From positions 1,240,001 through 1,304,000 of the forward strand of contig NZ_SNYC01000004.1 of the NCBI RefSeq assembly GCF_004362715.1: a DNA stretch of 64,000 bases. Direction: 5' to 3'. This DNA comes from Pedobacter metabolipauper. GTDB taxonomy: Bacteria > Bacteroidota > Bacteroidia > Sphingobacteriales > Sphingobacteriaceae. This document shows positions 36,253-45,833 of this stretch, in pieces (position 1 is the stretch's first letter; every line of letters starts with the position of its first letter). The notes under the pieces were generated by a model that searched no databases, was not told the origin of the DNA, and worked only from the letters and a program-made list of their open reading frames with translations. The translations under genes and the position numbers were made by a program.

Positions 36253-37974
36253 AGCTTCCAAATACAGGTTGGTCTGTTTTTCTATTTCCAGCACCGCCAC
36301 TTTAATTGCTGATCCTACCCGGGTAGTCTCTGCCTTTACCGGGATCTTCGAAGTGGTTGCCAGTGCTTCGGTATAATACTTGCCCCAGGTGCTGATGATC
36401 TTCTTTTCTTCATCTGCCGGTTTACCGGATGCAATAACTGCTTTGCTCAGTTCAAACTCTGTCTTTAACCTTTTTAAGGCGGCAATCTTTACTTCATTAA
36501 GTGTCCATAATGCGGTTTTCTCATCGGCATTAACGAGCGTATAGGCAGTTGTTAAAGCACTGATGCCGACATTCTGCATTGTTTCAGCAGAAACCTTGTC
36601 CAGCCGGTCATTATCGGTATGGTAAAATACATCGGTAAAATGCCACATCAGTAAGCCCGGTATCTTGTTCTGAAGGAATGGTGTATGGTCACTTCCGCCT
36701 TCAAACGGATTATAGTTTACCGTCCAGTTTGCATATTTACCCTGGCTGTTACAAATGTTCATCACCAGATCGTTGTAGTAATGCGGAAACAGGTCTTTCT
36801 CTGTCACATTTCCTGCACCCCATTCGGAGTGCTTGTCCGTGCCCCTGGTCCATATGGCCGAAGGATCCGGCATCTTTTCGATCAGAAATGAACCACCTGT
36901 TTTTTTCGTGTCCTCTCCAACCATATCCAGGCTCATCCCGCAGATGATTCCCTTTGCCCTTTCAGTGTTTTCTTTAATGTACCGCTGCGTTGAAACGATT
37001 TCATCTCCCCATAAAAAGGTGAGTGTGCGCTGTGGGCTTAGCTTACCTGCTTTGATCAGTTCTGCAGTAACCCGGGCCATTTCGGCTAAGGTGCCAACGC
37101 CTGTAGCATTGTCATTTGCACCAGGTTCCTGAACGTGGGCACTATATATAAACCGCTCGCTGGGCTTTGTGTTTCCCCGGGCATTGGCCACAATGGTCAG
37201 CTCTTCTGAAGGATAGCTGTTTACAGAGATGTCAATATGAAGTTTAACAGGTTCTTTTTCAATGGCCTCTTTTGAGCGGTTTCCCAAAAGTGCTTTTAGG
37301 CGTTCTTTGGCCTGGTAGGACAGGTTGATTGCCCAGCCTTTCTGATCGCGGTTGCTGATGCCAGAGAATTGTATGGAAGTTTGATGGATCTCGGGTTTGG
37401 TATATGCGGGCATGGCATAGCCCAACACGCCAATGGCACCTGCATTGATGGCTACGTTAAACAGCCTGGCAGAACTGGTTTCGGAAAATAAGATCTTACC
37501 CTTAAGATCCTGATCATTTAGCTTGCCAATGTCTGCTGCATTTAAATAGACTACTTCAGCCGTTATACCACCAGAGGGTGTTGATACGGAACCAATGGCC
37601 AGCATATTGCGGTTGGTCTTAAATTCAAGCAAGGGTACTGTTTCTCCAGCTATGGTTACCGATGCATTTATAGGGTCCCAGGCATTGGCCTTCATCGGCC
37701 GTTTTTCAATGCGGTAAGTTAGCGGTGCTTCCGCTTCATCTTTCTGCTCCGGCACATACCCTGCTTTTTTAAGCAGACCTTCTACGTAGTAGATGCTTTC
37801 ATTAAACCCTTTATTTCCGGGTAACCTCCAGCGCTGCTCAACAAACGCAGTGGTGCTCAATGCGTTGCTCTTGTCAAATTCCTTCCGCGTAAGCTTAAAA
37901 TAATCAGCTGTTGGATCCTGGGCAAAGGCAGGGCAGGAGAGTAATAGTAGTCCTGCAAAAAGTAGTCTTCTCAT
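36244..37974 (-). CDS. Secreted M28 family metallopeptidase
   Basis: A 576-residue exported protein, signal peptide 1-19. A PA-type insert covers about 120-230, and the M28 catalytic domain follows. Zinc ligands or catalytic residues appear as His280 and Asp288 (SAHVQEPGANDNATG), Glu325 (WGDEIVS), Asp350 (LDMVGED) and the late His of GGSDHTPFL. The first ligand motif is HVQE rather than the commoner HxDS. M28 enzymes are aminopeptidases or carboxypeptidases; a C-terminal helical tail from about 500 is unassigned. It is convergent with aroK. Confidence 0.88.
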   Translation of the reverse strand: MRRLLFAGLLLLSCPAFAQDPTADYFKLTRKEFDKSNALSTTAFVEQRWRLPGNKGFNESIYYVEGLLKKAGYVPEQKDEAEAPLTYRIEKRPMKANAWDPINASVTIAGETVPLLEFKTNRNMLAIGSVSTPSGGITAEVVYLNAADIGKLNDQDLKGKILFSETSSARLFNVAINAGAIGVLGYAMPAYTKPEIHQTSIQFSGISNRDQKGWAINLSYQAKERLKALLGNRSKEAIEKEPVKLHIDISVNSYPSEELTIVANARGNTKPSERFIYSAHVQEPGANDNATGVGTLAEMARVTAELIKAGKLSPQRTLTFLWGDEIVSTQRYIKENTERAKGIICGMSLDMVGEDTKKTGGSFLIEKMPDPSAIWTRGTDKHSEWGAGNVTEKDLFPHYYNDLVMNICNSQGKYANWTVNYNPFEGGSDHTPFLQNKIPGLLMWHFTDVFYHTDNDRLDKVSAETMQNVGISALTTAYTLVNADEKTALWTLNEVKIAALKRLKTEFELSKAVIASGKPADEEKKIISTWGKYYTEALATTSKIPVKAETTRVGSAIKVAVLEIEKQTNLYLEALK

Positions 37975-38032
37975 TCGCTTAAATTAAATACTGACAGCCT
38001 GGAACTGTCAGCAGGTATTTAGCAACAAGATA

Positions 38033-38497
38033 CTAAGAAACTCCCGAATTCAATTTAGATTTCTTCTTTAAGGCCTGATCGGCAGAGTAGGGGCCGGAAC
38101 CAACGATCCAGAAAAGAACCAGTAACAGTAAAACGATCACAGACAGCCAAAGCTCTGAATTGAGGACTGAAAATCCACGGGAAAGGTTCACAAAGAGTAC
38201 TGCTGATAATACGATCGGAATCTGGATCACTACCGCAAAACGGGTTACCAGGCCAATAGTGATCAGTATACCCCCAACTAAATGCACAAAGCCAATGATG
38301 TGGATGGCAACGCTTGACATCATTCCTGAAAAGCCAAATACATTATTTTGCAGCAAAAGATCCTGAAGTCCGGCTGTGTTGCTTACAATAGCAATGCCTT
38401 TGCTAAAGATCAGTACGCCCAGTACGATGCGGATAATGTCGAGCCATTTGGCATGGTGTACATCGCCCCAATGCTCAATTTTTTGAATAACGGTCAT
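38033..38497 (-). CDS. DoxX family membrane protein
   Basis: A 154-residue protein with four transmembrane helices: about 21-38, 57-75, 82-104 and 117-134. The motif LGVLIFSKGIAIVSN after helix 1 and HLVGGILITIGLVTRFAVV are typical of small DoxX proteins. The role is unknown; DoxX homologues participate in membrane redox complexes. Translation start is decided by a strong AGGAGG 6 bp before the ATG, unusual for this group. It appears to be a single gene, 59 bp before the M28 gene and 86 bp past truA. Confidence 0.85.
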   Translation of the reverse strand: MTVIQKIEHWGDVHHAKWLDIIRIVLGVLIFSKGIAIVSNTAGLQDLLLQNNVFGFSGMMSSVAIHIIGFVHLVGGILITIGLVTRFAVVIQIPIVLSAVLFVNLSRGFSVLNSELWLSVIVLLLLVLFWIVGSGPYSADQALKKKSKLNSGVS

Positions 38498-38503
38498 TTT
38501 ATA

Positions 38504-38509
38504 CCTCCT
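38504..38509 (-). promoter_or_regulatory. Strong Shine-Dalgarno sequence AGGAGG
   Basis: On the minus strand AGGAGG precedes the DoxX ATG (38497) by six bases, an optimal E. coli-like ribosome site. Bacteroidota genes seldom have one; none of its neighbours does so clearly. Confidence 0.75.
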
Positions 38510-38582
38510 GTTTATAATTGGTTACTTAAAGCTACGGATATATATTATGACTATCAATAGCAATATGTTGCCAGTCAGGATT

Positions 38583-39392
38583 TTATAGTGTGCTCCAGTA
38601 TTCGTCTGCCTGCTTTTGCAGGATGGAAGAGAATTCTGTTCTTGGGGGCAGGTTTAAGTATGGATAGGTAACTTTAGACAGGTACAGTCCCTGTGGGTGT
38701 GCCGGCGTGATCAATAGCGGTGTCCTGTTCTCAATCAGATAACTTTCAAATTCATCCACGCTCAATATGCCTTTGCCAATTTTGAGCAGCTGCCCCATGA
38801 TGATCCGGATCATTTTACCCAGAAAGCGGTTTGAAGTGATCTGAAATCTTAATTTATCTCCGCTGGCATCTGTAGAAAGCGATGCAGACATGACGTTGCA
38901 AATGGTATGCTCGTATTTGTCCGGGTGGGTACAGAATGCGCGGTAGTTTTTATAGTCCGGTAGTAAAGCGGCGGCCTGCTTCATACGGTCAAGATCTAGT
39001 CCGTCCAGTAGGTAATAGGAACTAAGTCCGTTTAAGAAAGGATCTTTATACGTGTGTATAAAATAATCGTAGGCACGCAGTACAGCATCAAAACGGGCAT
39101 GCTGCTGTGCATCCATCGGTAAAATATCAAAAATAGCGATGTTGCCCGGCAGGAGTTTGTTTAAGCGGAACATGAGGTCGAAATCCCAGGGTTCTTCAAT
39201 ATCCATGTGGAAAAAGAACTGGCTGGCATGCACATGTGCATCGGTACGCCCGCATCCAATAATGGATACCGGGGTTTTAAGGATCTGTGTTAAGGCATGT
39301 TCCAGAACACCCTGCACATTAAAAACACCGGCCTGGCGCTGCCAGCCTTTGTAATGCAATCCGTTATAGCCTATGTGTACAAAGTATCTCAC
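38583..39392 (-). CDS. truA: tRNA pseudouridine(38-40) synthase TruA
   Basis: A 269-residue enzyme that converts U38-U40 of the tRNA anticodon arm to pseudouridine. Catalytic Asp51 lies in GCGRTDAHVHA, the TruA signature. DGLDLDRMKQAAALL and the ITSNRFLGKMIRIIMGQLLKIG motif complete the family pattern. Length is standard. It starts directly after the stop codon of the GH20 gene with no intergenic base, so it is presumably cotranscribed with it and translated by re-initiation. Confidence 0.95.
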   Translation of the reverse strand: MRYFVHIGYNGLHYKGWQRQAGVFNVQGVLEHALTQILKTPVSIIGCGRTDAHVHASQFFFHMDIEEPWDFDLMFRLNKLLPGNIAIFDILPMDAQQHARFDAVLRAYDYFIHTYKDPFLNGLSSYYLLDGLDLDRMKQAAALLPDYKNYRAFCTHPDKYEHTICNVMSASLSTDASGDKLRFQITSNRFLGKMIRIIMGQLLKIGKGILSVDEFESYLIENRTPLLITPAHPQGLYLSKVTYPYLNLPPRTEFSSILQKQADEYWSTL

Positions 39393-41354
39393 TTATTTTC
39401 CTGCACGCTTGTTCAACTCGTCAATTGGCATGACCATCATTCTGCCAACCGGGGTTTTACCCCTATAAGTAATGACTTTAAGTGTGGCCGCGTCTTTTGG
39501 CGGGGTAATCTTTTCGGTATATTTAGGATAGAAGTGATCGGGGAAAGAGTTATCGAAGCTGTAATAGATGTCCAGCCCTTCAACTTCTGTGCTCAGATCA
39601 ATCATCAGCTGGCGGTCTGCAGACCTGCTTACCTTGAATATAGGATCATAGACACTGGGTGCATATCTGGTTTCAGCAATGTCCAGCCTTTTAAAATGCT
39701 GCTCCACTTTGCTGAAGAAACCTGGCCAGTGTTTCTTTTCTGCCGGCGACCAGACCGATTCTGCAATGGCCATACCGCGGGGCCATACCATATATTCTAC
39801 CTGGCGGATGTTGTATACCTGTTCGGTCCACAGGTTGGCCTGCCCGCCTTTAATGTACTTCGGATCGGCACCAGCGGGAACCGGATCAAATTCATATGAT
39901 TTACTCAACCGCAGCGATGCATATACCTTAGGTTCTGTGATCACGTCGGCCTGCATGTAATCCAGGTAGGCATATGCAGAAGGACTCATGACCACCTCAT
40001 GCTTCTTTTTTGTAGCATCAATGCCGTATTTTGTACCTCTCCAGTTCATCACTGCTGCACTTGGCGACATTTCTCCGTCCAGGATCTCGTCCCAGCCCAT
40101 AAATTTCTTGCCCTTGGATTCTACGATCTTCTGTACCCTTTTTTCAAAATAGCCCTGTACCTGGTGCATGGTTTTAAGTCCTTCGCGCTGCATCAGGGCT
40201 TTAATGCTGTCATTTTTCATCCAGTAGTTGATGGGTGCTTCATCACCACCCATGTGAATGTATTCAAAAGGGAATAATTTGGCAACCTGGGTAATGACGG
40301 TATCTAAAAAAGTGTATACCTTTTCATTGGCAGGGCACAGGGTATTGTCTACCAAAGCAATAGGCGGCGCCCCTTTAGACCAGTCCATGATCCGCTCTCC
40401 GGAACGTACACGGTAGTTCTCTGCACCTGGTGTGCAGGAAAGTTCCGGATAGGAAACAATGGCTGCTAAGCTGTGTCCGGGTACATCAATTTCCGGCATG
40501 ATGTCTACAAACCGTTCTTTGGCATAAACAATCAGCTCTTTAATATCTTCCTGGGTATAAAATCCACCATAGGTACGTGGCTCGTCGGCTCCAGGTACAC
40601 TGAAATTACCAAATTCACCCTCCTTTTTTACCCGCCAGGCACCTACTTCTGTAAGCTTCGGCAAGCCTTTGATCTCTATTCTCCATCCTTCATCATCGGT
40701 AAGGTGCAGGTGCAGCAGGTTGTATTTATAGCGCACCATGGCATCAATGTATTGTTTGATCTCCGCTTTGGTAAAGAAATGGCGGGCAACATCAAACATC
40801 AGTCCGCGCCAGCCTACCCGCGGATAGTCCGTAATCTCTACGCAGGGTGCTTCCCAGTCTACATCGGCCATCAGTTCCTTTCCTTCAATTTCTTTAGGAA
40901 ACAACTGGATCAGGCTTTGTACACCGTAAAATATTCCAGCCGGCTTATTGGCACGGATGGTAATCGCATTTGGATTGACGGACAGCTGGTATCCTTCCTT
41001 TCCTAAAAGTGCATTTGCTTTATCATTTAGAATGAGTTTTATCGTAGCCCTGGCTGTTGTGGTGCTTACGTTGGATACAAAACTGCCCGTAGGTACAGAA
41101 AGTCTTTCCTGGAGGAAGGCTACGGTTTGGGTAAGCTCCATATTGGCCGGGGCCTGGATCACTACATTTGAAGGAAGCACAAAATGGCCTTCACCTTTAA
41201 TTACCGATACCGGTTCAGGAATGATCGCAATTTCCGAAGTGTGGTTCACCGTTCCGGAAGTTACAGGAGCAGGGGAATTGTCTGGCGCCATTTCCTGACT
41301 AAAAACGGGAGCGCACAGTATACTAAGGCATAACAAAGAAAAGAATCTTTTCAT
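39393..41354 (-). CDS. GH20 beta-N-acetylhexosaminidase
   Basis: A 653-residue secreted enzyme, signal peptide 1-19. A GH20b domain (about 42-170) precedes the GH20 TIM barrel starting DYPRVGWRGLMFDVARHFF. The catalytic pair Asp371-Glu372 in HMGGDEAPINYW is intact; the acidic residue polarises the substrate acetamido group and the Glu is the acid. A C-terminal beta domain (about 580-640) resembles a chitobiase C-terminal or Fn3-like module. It should remove terminal GlcNAc from chitin oligomers or glycans. It directly precedes truA; no SusC/D genes are adjacent. Confidence 0.95.
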   Translation of the reverse strand: MKRFFSLLCLSILCAPVFSQEMAPDNSPAPVTSGTVNHTSEIAIIPEPVSVIKGEGHFVLPSNVVIQAPANMELTQTVAFLQERLSVPTGSFVSNVSTTTARATIKLILNDKANALLGKEGYQLSVNPNAITIRANKPAGIFYGVQSLIQLFPKEIEGKELMADVDWEAPCVEITDYPRVGWRGLMFDVARHFFTKAEIKQYIDAMVRYKYNLLHLHLTDDEGWRIEIKGLPKLTEVGAWRVKKEGEFGNFSVPGADEPRTYGGFYTQEDIKELIVYAKERFVDIMPEIDVPGHSLAAIVSYPELSCTPGAENYRVRSGERIMDWSKGAPPIALVDNTLCPANEKVYTFLDTVITQVAKLFPFEYIHMGGDEAPINYWMKNDSIKALMQREGLKTMHQVQGYFEKRVQKIVESKGKKFMGWDEILDGEMSPSAAVMNWRGTKYGIDATKKKHEVVMSPSAYAYLDYMQADVITEPKVYASLRLSKSYEFDPVPAGADPKYIKGGQANLWTEQVYNIRQVEYMVWPRGMAIAESVWSPAEKKHWPGFFSKVEQHFKRLDIAETRYAPSVYDPIFKVSRSADRQLMIDLSTEVEGLDIYYSFDNSFPDHFYPKYTEKITPPKDAATLKVITYRGKTPVGRMMVMPIDELNKRAGK

Positions 41355-41426
41355 AAAATACGGTTGTTGTTCTCTATAGGATATGACCGCAATTTATTAA
41401 AAATATAGCAATATCTGTGGAAATGC

Positions 41427-42833
41427 TTATTTCAAAGCATCCAGTACCCGGAATAATTTCCTGCTGATCCCCGATCCGGAGTAATTGTTGCTGTTGATCA
41501 CAATGATGTATTTCTGTCCGGCATTGCTGGTATAATAACCCGCATAGGCAGAAACATCTGCGATGGTGCCGCTCTTTAATTTCATACCGTTGTTCTCAGG
41601 CAGGGATTCATAGAAGACGGGAAACCAGCTTTCTTTTTGTGCCTGGAACAGGATAGAGGCCATCGCAAACGTAGTTACGCGTGTTGCCGGGGAAAGTCCG
41701 CTTCCATCAATGATGTTCAGCGCCGCTTTATCCATCCCTTTGGATGCCCAGTAATTGATTACCGTGGCAGCACCATTTTTAGTGGTTGCATCTTTACCTG
41801 CCTTCCAGGCCAATGTTTTTAAAAGATGCTCCCCATACAGGTTCACACTTTTTTTATTAAACCAGAACACGATCTCAGTTAAGGATGGCGAGCTGATCGT
41901 ATTGATCTTCTGTGTTATTTTTGGCAGGGGTCTTTGCCCGGCAGTTAACTGCCGGGTAGTTTCAGGCGCTTCAGAAACGGGAATGCCAATGTGCTGCAAG
42001 GTATCCTGTAACCGGAATGCGGCATCAAAGGCAGGGTCGGGGAGTGCCGCTGAAATGCCTGATTTTGCAATGCCCGTTGCCCAGGTGCCTCTCAGGTAAG
42101 CTGTTGTTCCAAGTGCAGGCAGATAGGCATATACATTATCGCCGCTTCCAGCGGCACCGGGTTTTAGCTCGTTAACCAGCGTAAGGTAGGGCATCTCAGG
42201 AACCGTTTTTAGGATGGTTACTTTACTGTCTGCACGGTAAGCCTTTAAATGAATGTCAAACTGGTTTTCCCGCCAGCTCAATGCAGATGCACCAGCCCCA
42301 TAATAATTGCCCATATCCTGCCAGGTCCAGCCATCTGGAGTAGTTTGTGAACCCCAAAGGCCATCATCACCAATGACGTGACCCTCAATCTTTCTGATCC
42401 CGGCCTCTTTAATTGCTTTAACCCATTGGGTCAGTATCGTTCCTTCTTTACTTTGTGCATACCTCCAGGATCCCAGGGTAGGGTCGCCGCCGCCAACAAT
42501 GACGAGGTCTCCCTTAAGCAATCCGTCCGCCTGGATATTGCCCGTGTAGGCAAGCGCAGTTTCGTATCTGAAATCCTTTCCCAGCAAGCTGAATGCGGTA
42601 GCTGAGGTGATGGTCTTTAACGTAGATGCAGTAGAAAGACCAACATTCTGGTTTCTGCCAAAGAGTAAGGTGCCTGTGTTTGCATCGAGCACACACACAG
42701 AGGTGATCGCATATTTAGTTTGCGGATCTGCCATTAGGGCCTGATAGGCCTGTTCAAGTCTTTGTACCGGTGTTTGTGCATACACAACACCCTGGATGAG
42801 CAGTAATGCAAGCAGGGAAAGTCTTTTTACCAT
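41427..42833 (-). CDS. dacB: D-alanyl-D-alanine carboxypeptidase/endopeptidase (PBP4 type, S13)
   Basis: A 468-residue periplasmic penicillin-binding protein, signal peptide 1-19. SxxK is S70-TLK73 with the nucleophile Ser70, SxN is in KKSVNLYGE, and the KTG-equivalent is KSGT in LKSGTIADVSAY. The insert between the first two motifs is that of class C PBP4, and DGSGLSPATRVT is a further signature. It trims D-Ala or cleaves cross-links in peptidoglycan. It is 77 bp downstream of the asd terminator region and followed 72 bp later by the GH20 gene start; likely monocistronic. Confidence 0.93.
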   Translation of the reverse strand: MVKRLSLLALLLIQGVVYAQTPVQRLEQAYQALMADPQTKYAITSVCVLDANTGTLLFGRNQNVGLSTASTLKTITSATAFSLLGKDFRYETALAYTGNIQADGLLKGDLVIVGGGDPTLGSWRYAQSKEGTILTQWVKAIKEAGIRKIEGHVIGDDGLWGSQTTPDGWTWQDMGNYYGAGASALSWRENQFDIHLKAYRADSKVTILKTVPEMPYLTLVNELKPGAAGSGDNVYAYLPALGTTAYLRGTWATGIAKSGISAALPDPAFDAAFRLQDTLQHIGIPVSEAPETTRQLTAGQRPLPKITQKINTISSPSLTEIVFWFNKKSVNLYGEHLLKTLAWKAGKDATTKNGAATVINYWASKGMDKAALNIIDGSGLSPATRVTTFAMASILFQAQKESWFPVFYESLPENNGMKLKSGTIADVSAYAGYYTSNAGQKYIIVINSNNYSGSGISRKLFRVLDALK

Positions 42834-42841
42834 ATATCAAT

Positions 42842-42891
42842 AAAAAACGTGATGTAAAAATAGCAGTTAAAGCCATTCCTACATCACGTTT
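42842..42891 (-). terminator. Terminator of asd
   Basis: AAACGTGATGTA (42845-42856) pairs with TACATCACGTTT (42880-42891) over 12 bp with a 23-base loop. On the minus strand it lies 20 bp after the asd stop and is followed by T-rich sequence. Confidence 0.65.
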
Positions 42892-42910
42892 GTGTATTAA
42901 TTGACAAATT

Positions 42911-43903
42911 TTAGATCAATTCATTTCTTACCAGGTATTCCGCGATCTGAACAGCGTTGGTTGCAGCACCTTTGCGAAGGTTGTCTGCTACGATCCACAT
43001 ATTCAGGGTGTTTGGTAAGGATTCGTCACGTCTGATGCGGCCAACGAACACTTCATCTTTCTCATGAGCATCAATAGGCATTGGATATTTCAGGTTTGCG
43101 ATATCATCAACAACGATGATTCCGGGTGTCCTGGACAGGATATCACGCACTTCAGCCACATCAAATTCACTTTCAAATTCAATGTTTACCGACTCAGAGT
43201 GACCACCCATTACAGGGATCCGAACGGTTGTAGCCGTAACTTTAATGCTGTCATCGCCCATGATCTTACGGGTTTCCAGGATCATCTTCATTTCCTCTTT
43301 GGTATATCCGTTTTCAGTGAATACATCAATCTGAGGGATTACATTTAAGTCGATCGGGTAGGCGTATGCCATTGGGCCGTCCATAATTCCTTTACGCTCG
43401 TTCATCATCTGCTCTACGGCTTTAACACCAGTTCCGGTTACAGACTGGTACGTAGATACCACCACGCGTTTAATTCTGTATTTGTCGTGCAGTGGTTTTA
43501 AGGCGACAACCATTTGAATGGTTGAACAGTTTGGGTTGGCAATGATCTTATCGTCAATAGATAGTTCATGGGCATTTACTTCAGGAACAACCAATTTTTT
43601 CGAAGGATCCATACGCCATGCGGATGAATTGTCGATTACTGTGGTGCCTGCTTCTGCAAAACGCGGTGCATTTTCTAATGAGGTACTGCCGCCAGCTGAG
43701 AATAATGCAATATCGGGTCTCATTCCAATTGCCGTATCCATATTTACAACAGCAAACTTCTTACCCTTGAAAGTGATTTCCTTACCAACACTCTTTTCAG
43801 AGGCTACAGGGATCAATTCAGTCAACGGGAAGTTACGCTCTTCTAATACTTTTAACATTACGGTACCTACCAGACCGGTGGCACCTACTACTGCAATTTT
43901 CAT
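42911..43903 (-). CDS. asd: Aspartate-semialdehyde dehydrogenase
   Basis: A 330-residue NADP-dependent enzyme that reduces aspartyl phosphate to aspartate semialdehyde, the branch point to lysine/DAP, methionine and threonine. GATGLVG (7-13) is the coenzyme loop, Cys126 in NPNCSTIQ is the nucleophile, and a histidine in PVMGGHSESV is the catalytic base. Length is standard. It supplies the pathway to diaminopimelate and thus peptidoglycan, so proximity to dacB may be no more than chance. Divided from dacB by a terminator. Confidence 0.96.
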   Translation of the reverse strand: MKIAVVGATGLVGTVMLKVLEERNFPLTELIPVASEKSVGKEITFKGKKFAVVNMDTAIGMRPDIALFSAGGSTSLENAPRFAEAGTTVIDNSSAWRMDPSKKLVVPEVNAHELSIDDKIIANPNCSTIQMVVALKPLHDKYRIKRVVVSTYQSVTGTGVKAVEQMMNERKGIMDGPMAYAYPIDLNVIPQIDVFTENGYTKEEMKMILETRKIMGDDSIKVTATTVRIPVMGGHSESVNIEFESEFDVAEVRDILSRTPGIIVVDDIANLKYPMPIDAHEKDEVFVGRIRRDESLPNTLNMWIVADNLRKGAATNAVQIAEYLVRNELI

Positions 43904-44002
43904 GATTCTTTACTTGTTTTATTACTTGTTTTTAATTAATTATTAATGGTTTATGTTTAATAAGCCCTCAAATATGAGAATTATTTCACGAAATACGGAT
44001 AC

Positions 44003-44037
44003 AAAAAAAGGGAAGTGGCTTTGTAAACCACTTCCCT
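44003..44037 (-). terminator. Terminator at the end of the 3-keto-sugar cluster
   Basis: AGGGAAGTGG (44009-44018) pairs perfectly with CCACTTCCCT (44028-44037) across 9 bases. On the minus strand it is followed by seven T, 24 bp after the last gene of the cluster. Confidence 0.88.
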
Positions 44038-44060
44038 CTATCGTTAAGAATCTATTTTTC

Positions 44061-44939
44061 TTAAACCAGTTCGCGATTTACGTAGTCAAAACTTTGCTTA
44101 ATGCTCACATAAGGATCAATGGCAAAATTTTCCTGCTCAACAATTAAATGTTTAAGCCCGGCCTGCCTGGCGTGTTTATAGATCTTTTTATAATCGATCG
44201 TTCCGCTGCCAATTTCAGTGTTCAGACCGTTGTTTGCTTTGTCCATGTCTTTCACATGCCACATTTCAAAACGTCCGGGATGTTTGTCAAATAACGCAAC
44301 CGGATCATTTCCGGAACGCACTACCCAATAGATATCCATTTCAAACTTCACGTTGTTCTTGTCTGTCTCCTGAAGCATGATGTCATATCCGGTTGTTTCA
44401 CCGTACTTTTTAAATTCGAAGTCGTGGTTGTGGTAAGCCAGTTGTAAGCCTGATTTCTTACACAATTCCGAAGCTTCATTTAACCGTGCGGAGATCTTCT
44501 TGAAATCATCCAGGCTGTTTCTTAACGAACCATCCAGGTAAGGGCAGGTAAAATATTCCATGCCCACAGCTGCTGCTCCTTCAATAAGGGGCTTGATCTC
44601 ATCGGCATTGCCAGAACGGATAAATCCGTCCATACCGAAGTGTCCGCTTGGTGCTTTGAGCCCGTTATCTTTTAAAAGTGTTAGAAAAGATTTAGCGTCC
44701 AGGCCCCAATAACCGCCCTGTGCAGAATATCCATAGGTTTCTACTTCTTTATATCCTGATTTTGCCACTTGTGCAATTACTCCTTTTACATCTTTAGGAA
44801 GCAGTTCCCTAAGGGAATACAACTGTAAACCCACTGTTTTTGCAGCAGTGGCAGGCGTACAGGCGAAAGATGGAATCAGCATTGTTCCCGCAGCGGCTAA
44901 GCCGGCCTGTTTTATAAATGTTCTTCTTGAATTCATCAT
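44061..44939 (-). CDS. Tat-exported sugar phosphate isomerase/epimerase-like TIM barrel
   Basis: A 292-residue protein from the ATG at 44939; a GTG at 44960 would add 7 residues and overlap the preceding gene. The N-terminus SRRTFIKQAGLAAAGTMLIP is a twin-arginine signal followed by a possible lipobox-like FACTP. The body is an AP endonuclease 2-like (xylose isomerase-like) TIM barrel with LQLYSLRELLP, YKEVETYGYS and FEMDIYWVVRSG. Family members isomerise or epimerise sugars with a divalent metal; export means a periplasmic substrate. Last gene of the nine-gene cluster, 10 bp after the hydroxypyruvate-isomerase-like gene. Confidence 0.85.
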   Translation of the reverse strand: MMNSRRTFIKQAGLAAAGTMLIPSFACTPATAAKTVGLQLYSLRELLPKDVKGVIAQVAKSGYKEVETYGYSAQGGYWGLDAKSFLTLLKDNGLKAPSGHFGMDGFIRSGNADEIKPLIEGAAAVGMEYFTCPYLDGSLRNSLDDFKKISARLNEASELCKKSGLQLAYHNHDFEFKKYGETTGYDIMLQETDKNNVKFEMDIYWVVRSGNDPVALFDKHPGRFEMWHVKDMDKANNGLNTEIGSGTIDYKKIYKHARQAGLKHLIVEQENFAIDPYVSIKQSFDYVNRELV

Positions 44940-44949
44940 ACTGTTTTTA

Positions 44950-45831
44950 TTATACGTCACAAATAAGTACCGCTTCTTTTAATGATTTCATACCATCTTT
45001 CTGCTTCGGAATAAATTCCTGCGCAAGGTATCCTTTAAAACCGGTAGCCAATATCGCCTTAACGATAGCCGGGTAGTATAATTCCTGCGTATCGTCTATT
45101 TCGGCTCTTCCCGGTACACCAGCGGTGTGGTAATGGGAAATGTATTTATAGCTGCTCTTAATGGTGCTGATCACATTACCCTCATCAATTTGCATGTGGT
45201 AAATGTCATACAGCAGTTTAAAGTGCTCAGAACCCAGTCTTTTGCACAATTCTACGCCCCATGGGGTATTGTCGCACTGGTAATCCCTGTGGTTAACTTT
45301 GCTGTTTAAAAGCTCCATTACCAGCACTACGTTGTGTTTTTCTGCAATGGGTAATACTTGCTTCAAACCTTCCACACAGTTGTTCCAGCCGGTTTCATTG
45401 TCTTTACCACGCTTACTGCCGCTAAAGCAGATCAGTTGCTTATAGCCTGCTGCTGCAACTTTAGGGATCATCTCTGAGTAGTTCTTGATTAACGTGGCAT
45501 GAAACTTCGTATCGTTCCATCCATCTTCCAGATTGATCTCGGCGCCATTACAAAGCGAAGAATCCAGTCCATGTTTTTTTAAAGTAGGCCAGTCGTTAGG
45601 CCCAACAAGGTCAATCGCCTTGATCCCGATCTTCTTGGCCTCGATACACAGGGTATCCAGGTCTACTCCTCCAAAACACCAGCGGCAAACCGAATGGTTG
45701 ATGTTGCCTTTCAATGCATCAGATTTATAATCTGATAATGCAAAGGCTGGTAAGGTTGCCGAAACGCCTAAAGCGGCAGTTCCGGTAACGATATTTTTCA
45801 GTGCAGTTCTTCTGCTTTGTCCTTTTTCCAT
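44950..45831 (-). CDS. Tat-exported hydroxypyruvate isomerase-like TIM barrel
   Basis: A 293-residue protein with a twin-arginine signal (SRRTALK at 6-12, hydrophobic stretch to about residue 31). The mature region begins INHSVCRWCFGG and continues IKAIDLVGPNDWP, matching Hyi-type sugar isomerases; FKLLYDIYHMQIDEGNV and YHTAGVPGRAEIDDTQE carry the metal-binding His/Glu/Asp residues expected in this fold. True substrate is unknown; in this context a 3-keto sugar is likely. It begins 2 bp after the permease stop, and the downstream isomerase follows by 10 bp. Confidence 0.87.
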   Translation of the reverse strand: MEKGQSRRTALKNIVTGTAALGVSATLPAFALSDYKSDALKGNINHSVCRWCFGGVDLDTLCIEAKKIGIKAIDLVGPNDWPTLKKHGLDSSLCNGAEINLEDGWNDTKFHATLIKNYSEMIPKVAAAGYKQLICFSGSKRGKDNETGWNNCVEGLKQVLPIAEKHNVVLVMELLNSKVNHRDYQCDNTPWGVELCKRLGSEHFKLLYDIYHMQIDEGNVISTIKSSYKYISHYHTAGVPGRAEIDDTQELYYPAIVKAILATGFKGYLAQEFIPKQKDGMKSLKEAVLICDV

Positions 45832-45833
45832 GG

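Noticed and set aside
39297-39899. 200-residue open frame across truA and the GH20 gene on +
   Set aside because: It runs antisense to two clearly conserved genes and has no family features.
44940-44960. GTG start for the last isomerase gene of the cluster
   Set aside because: It would overlap the upstream stop; the ATG at 44939 directly precedes the twin-arginine signal.
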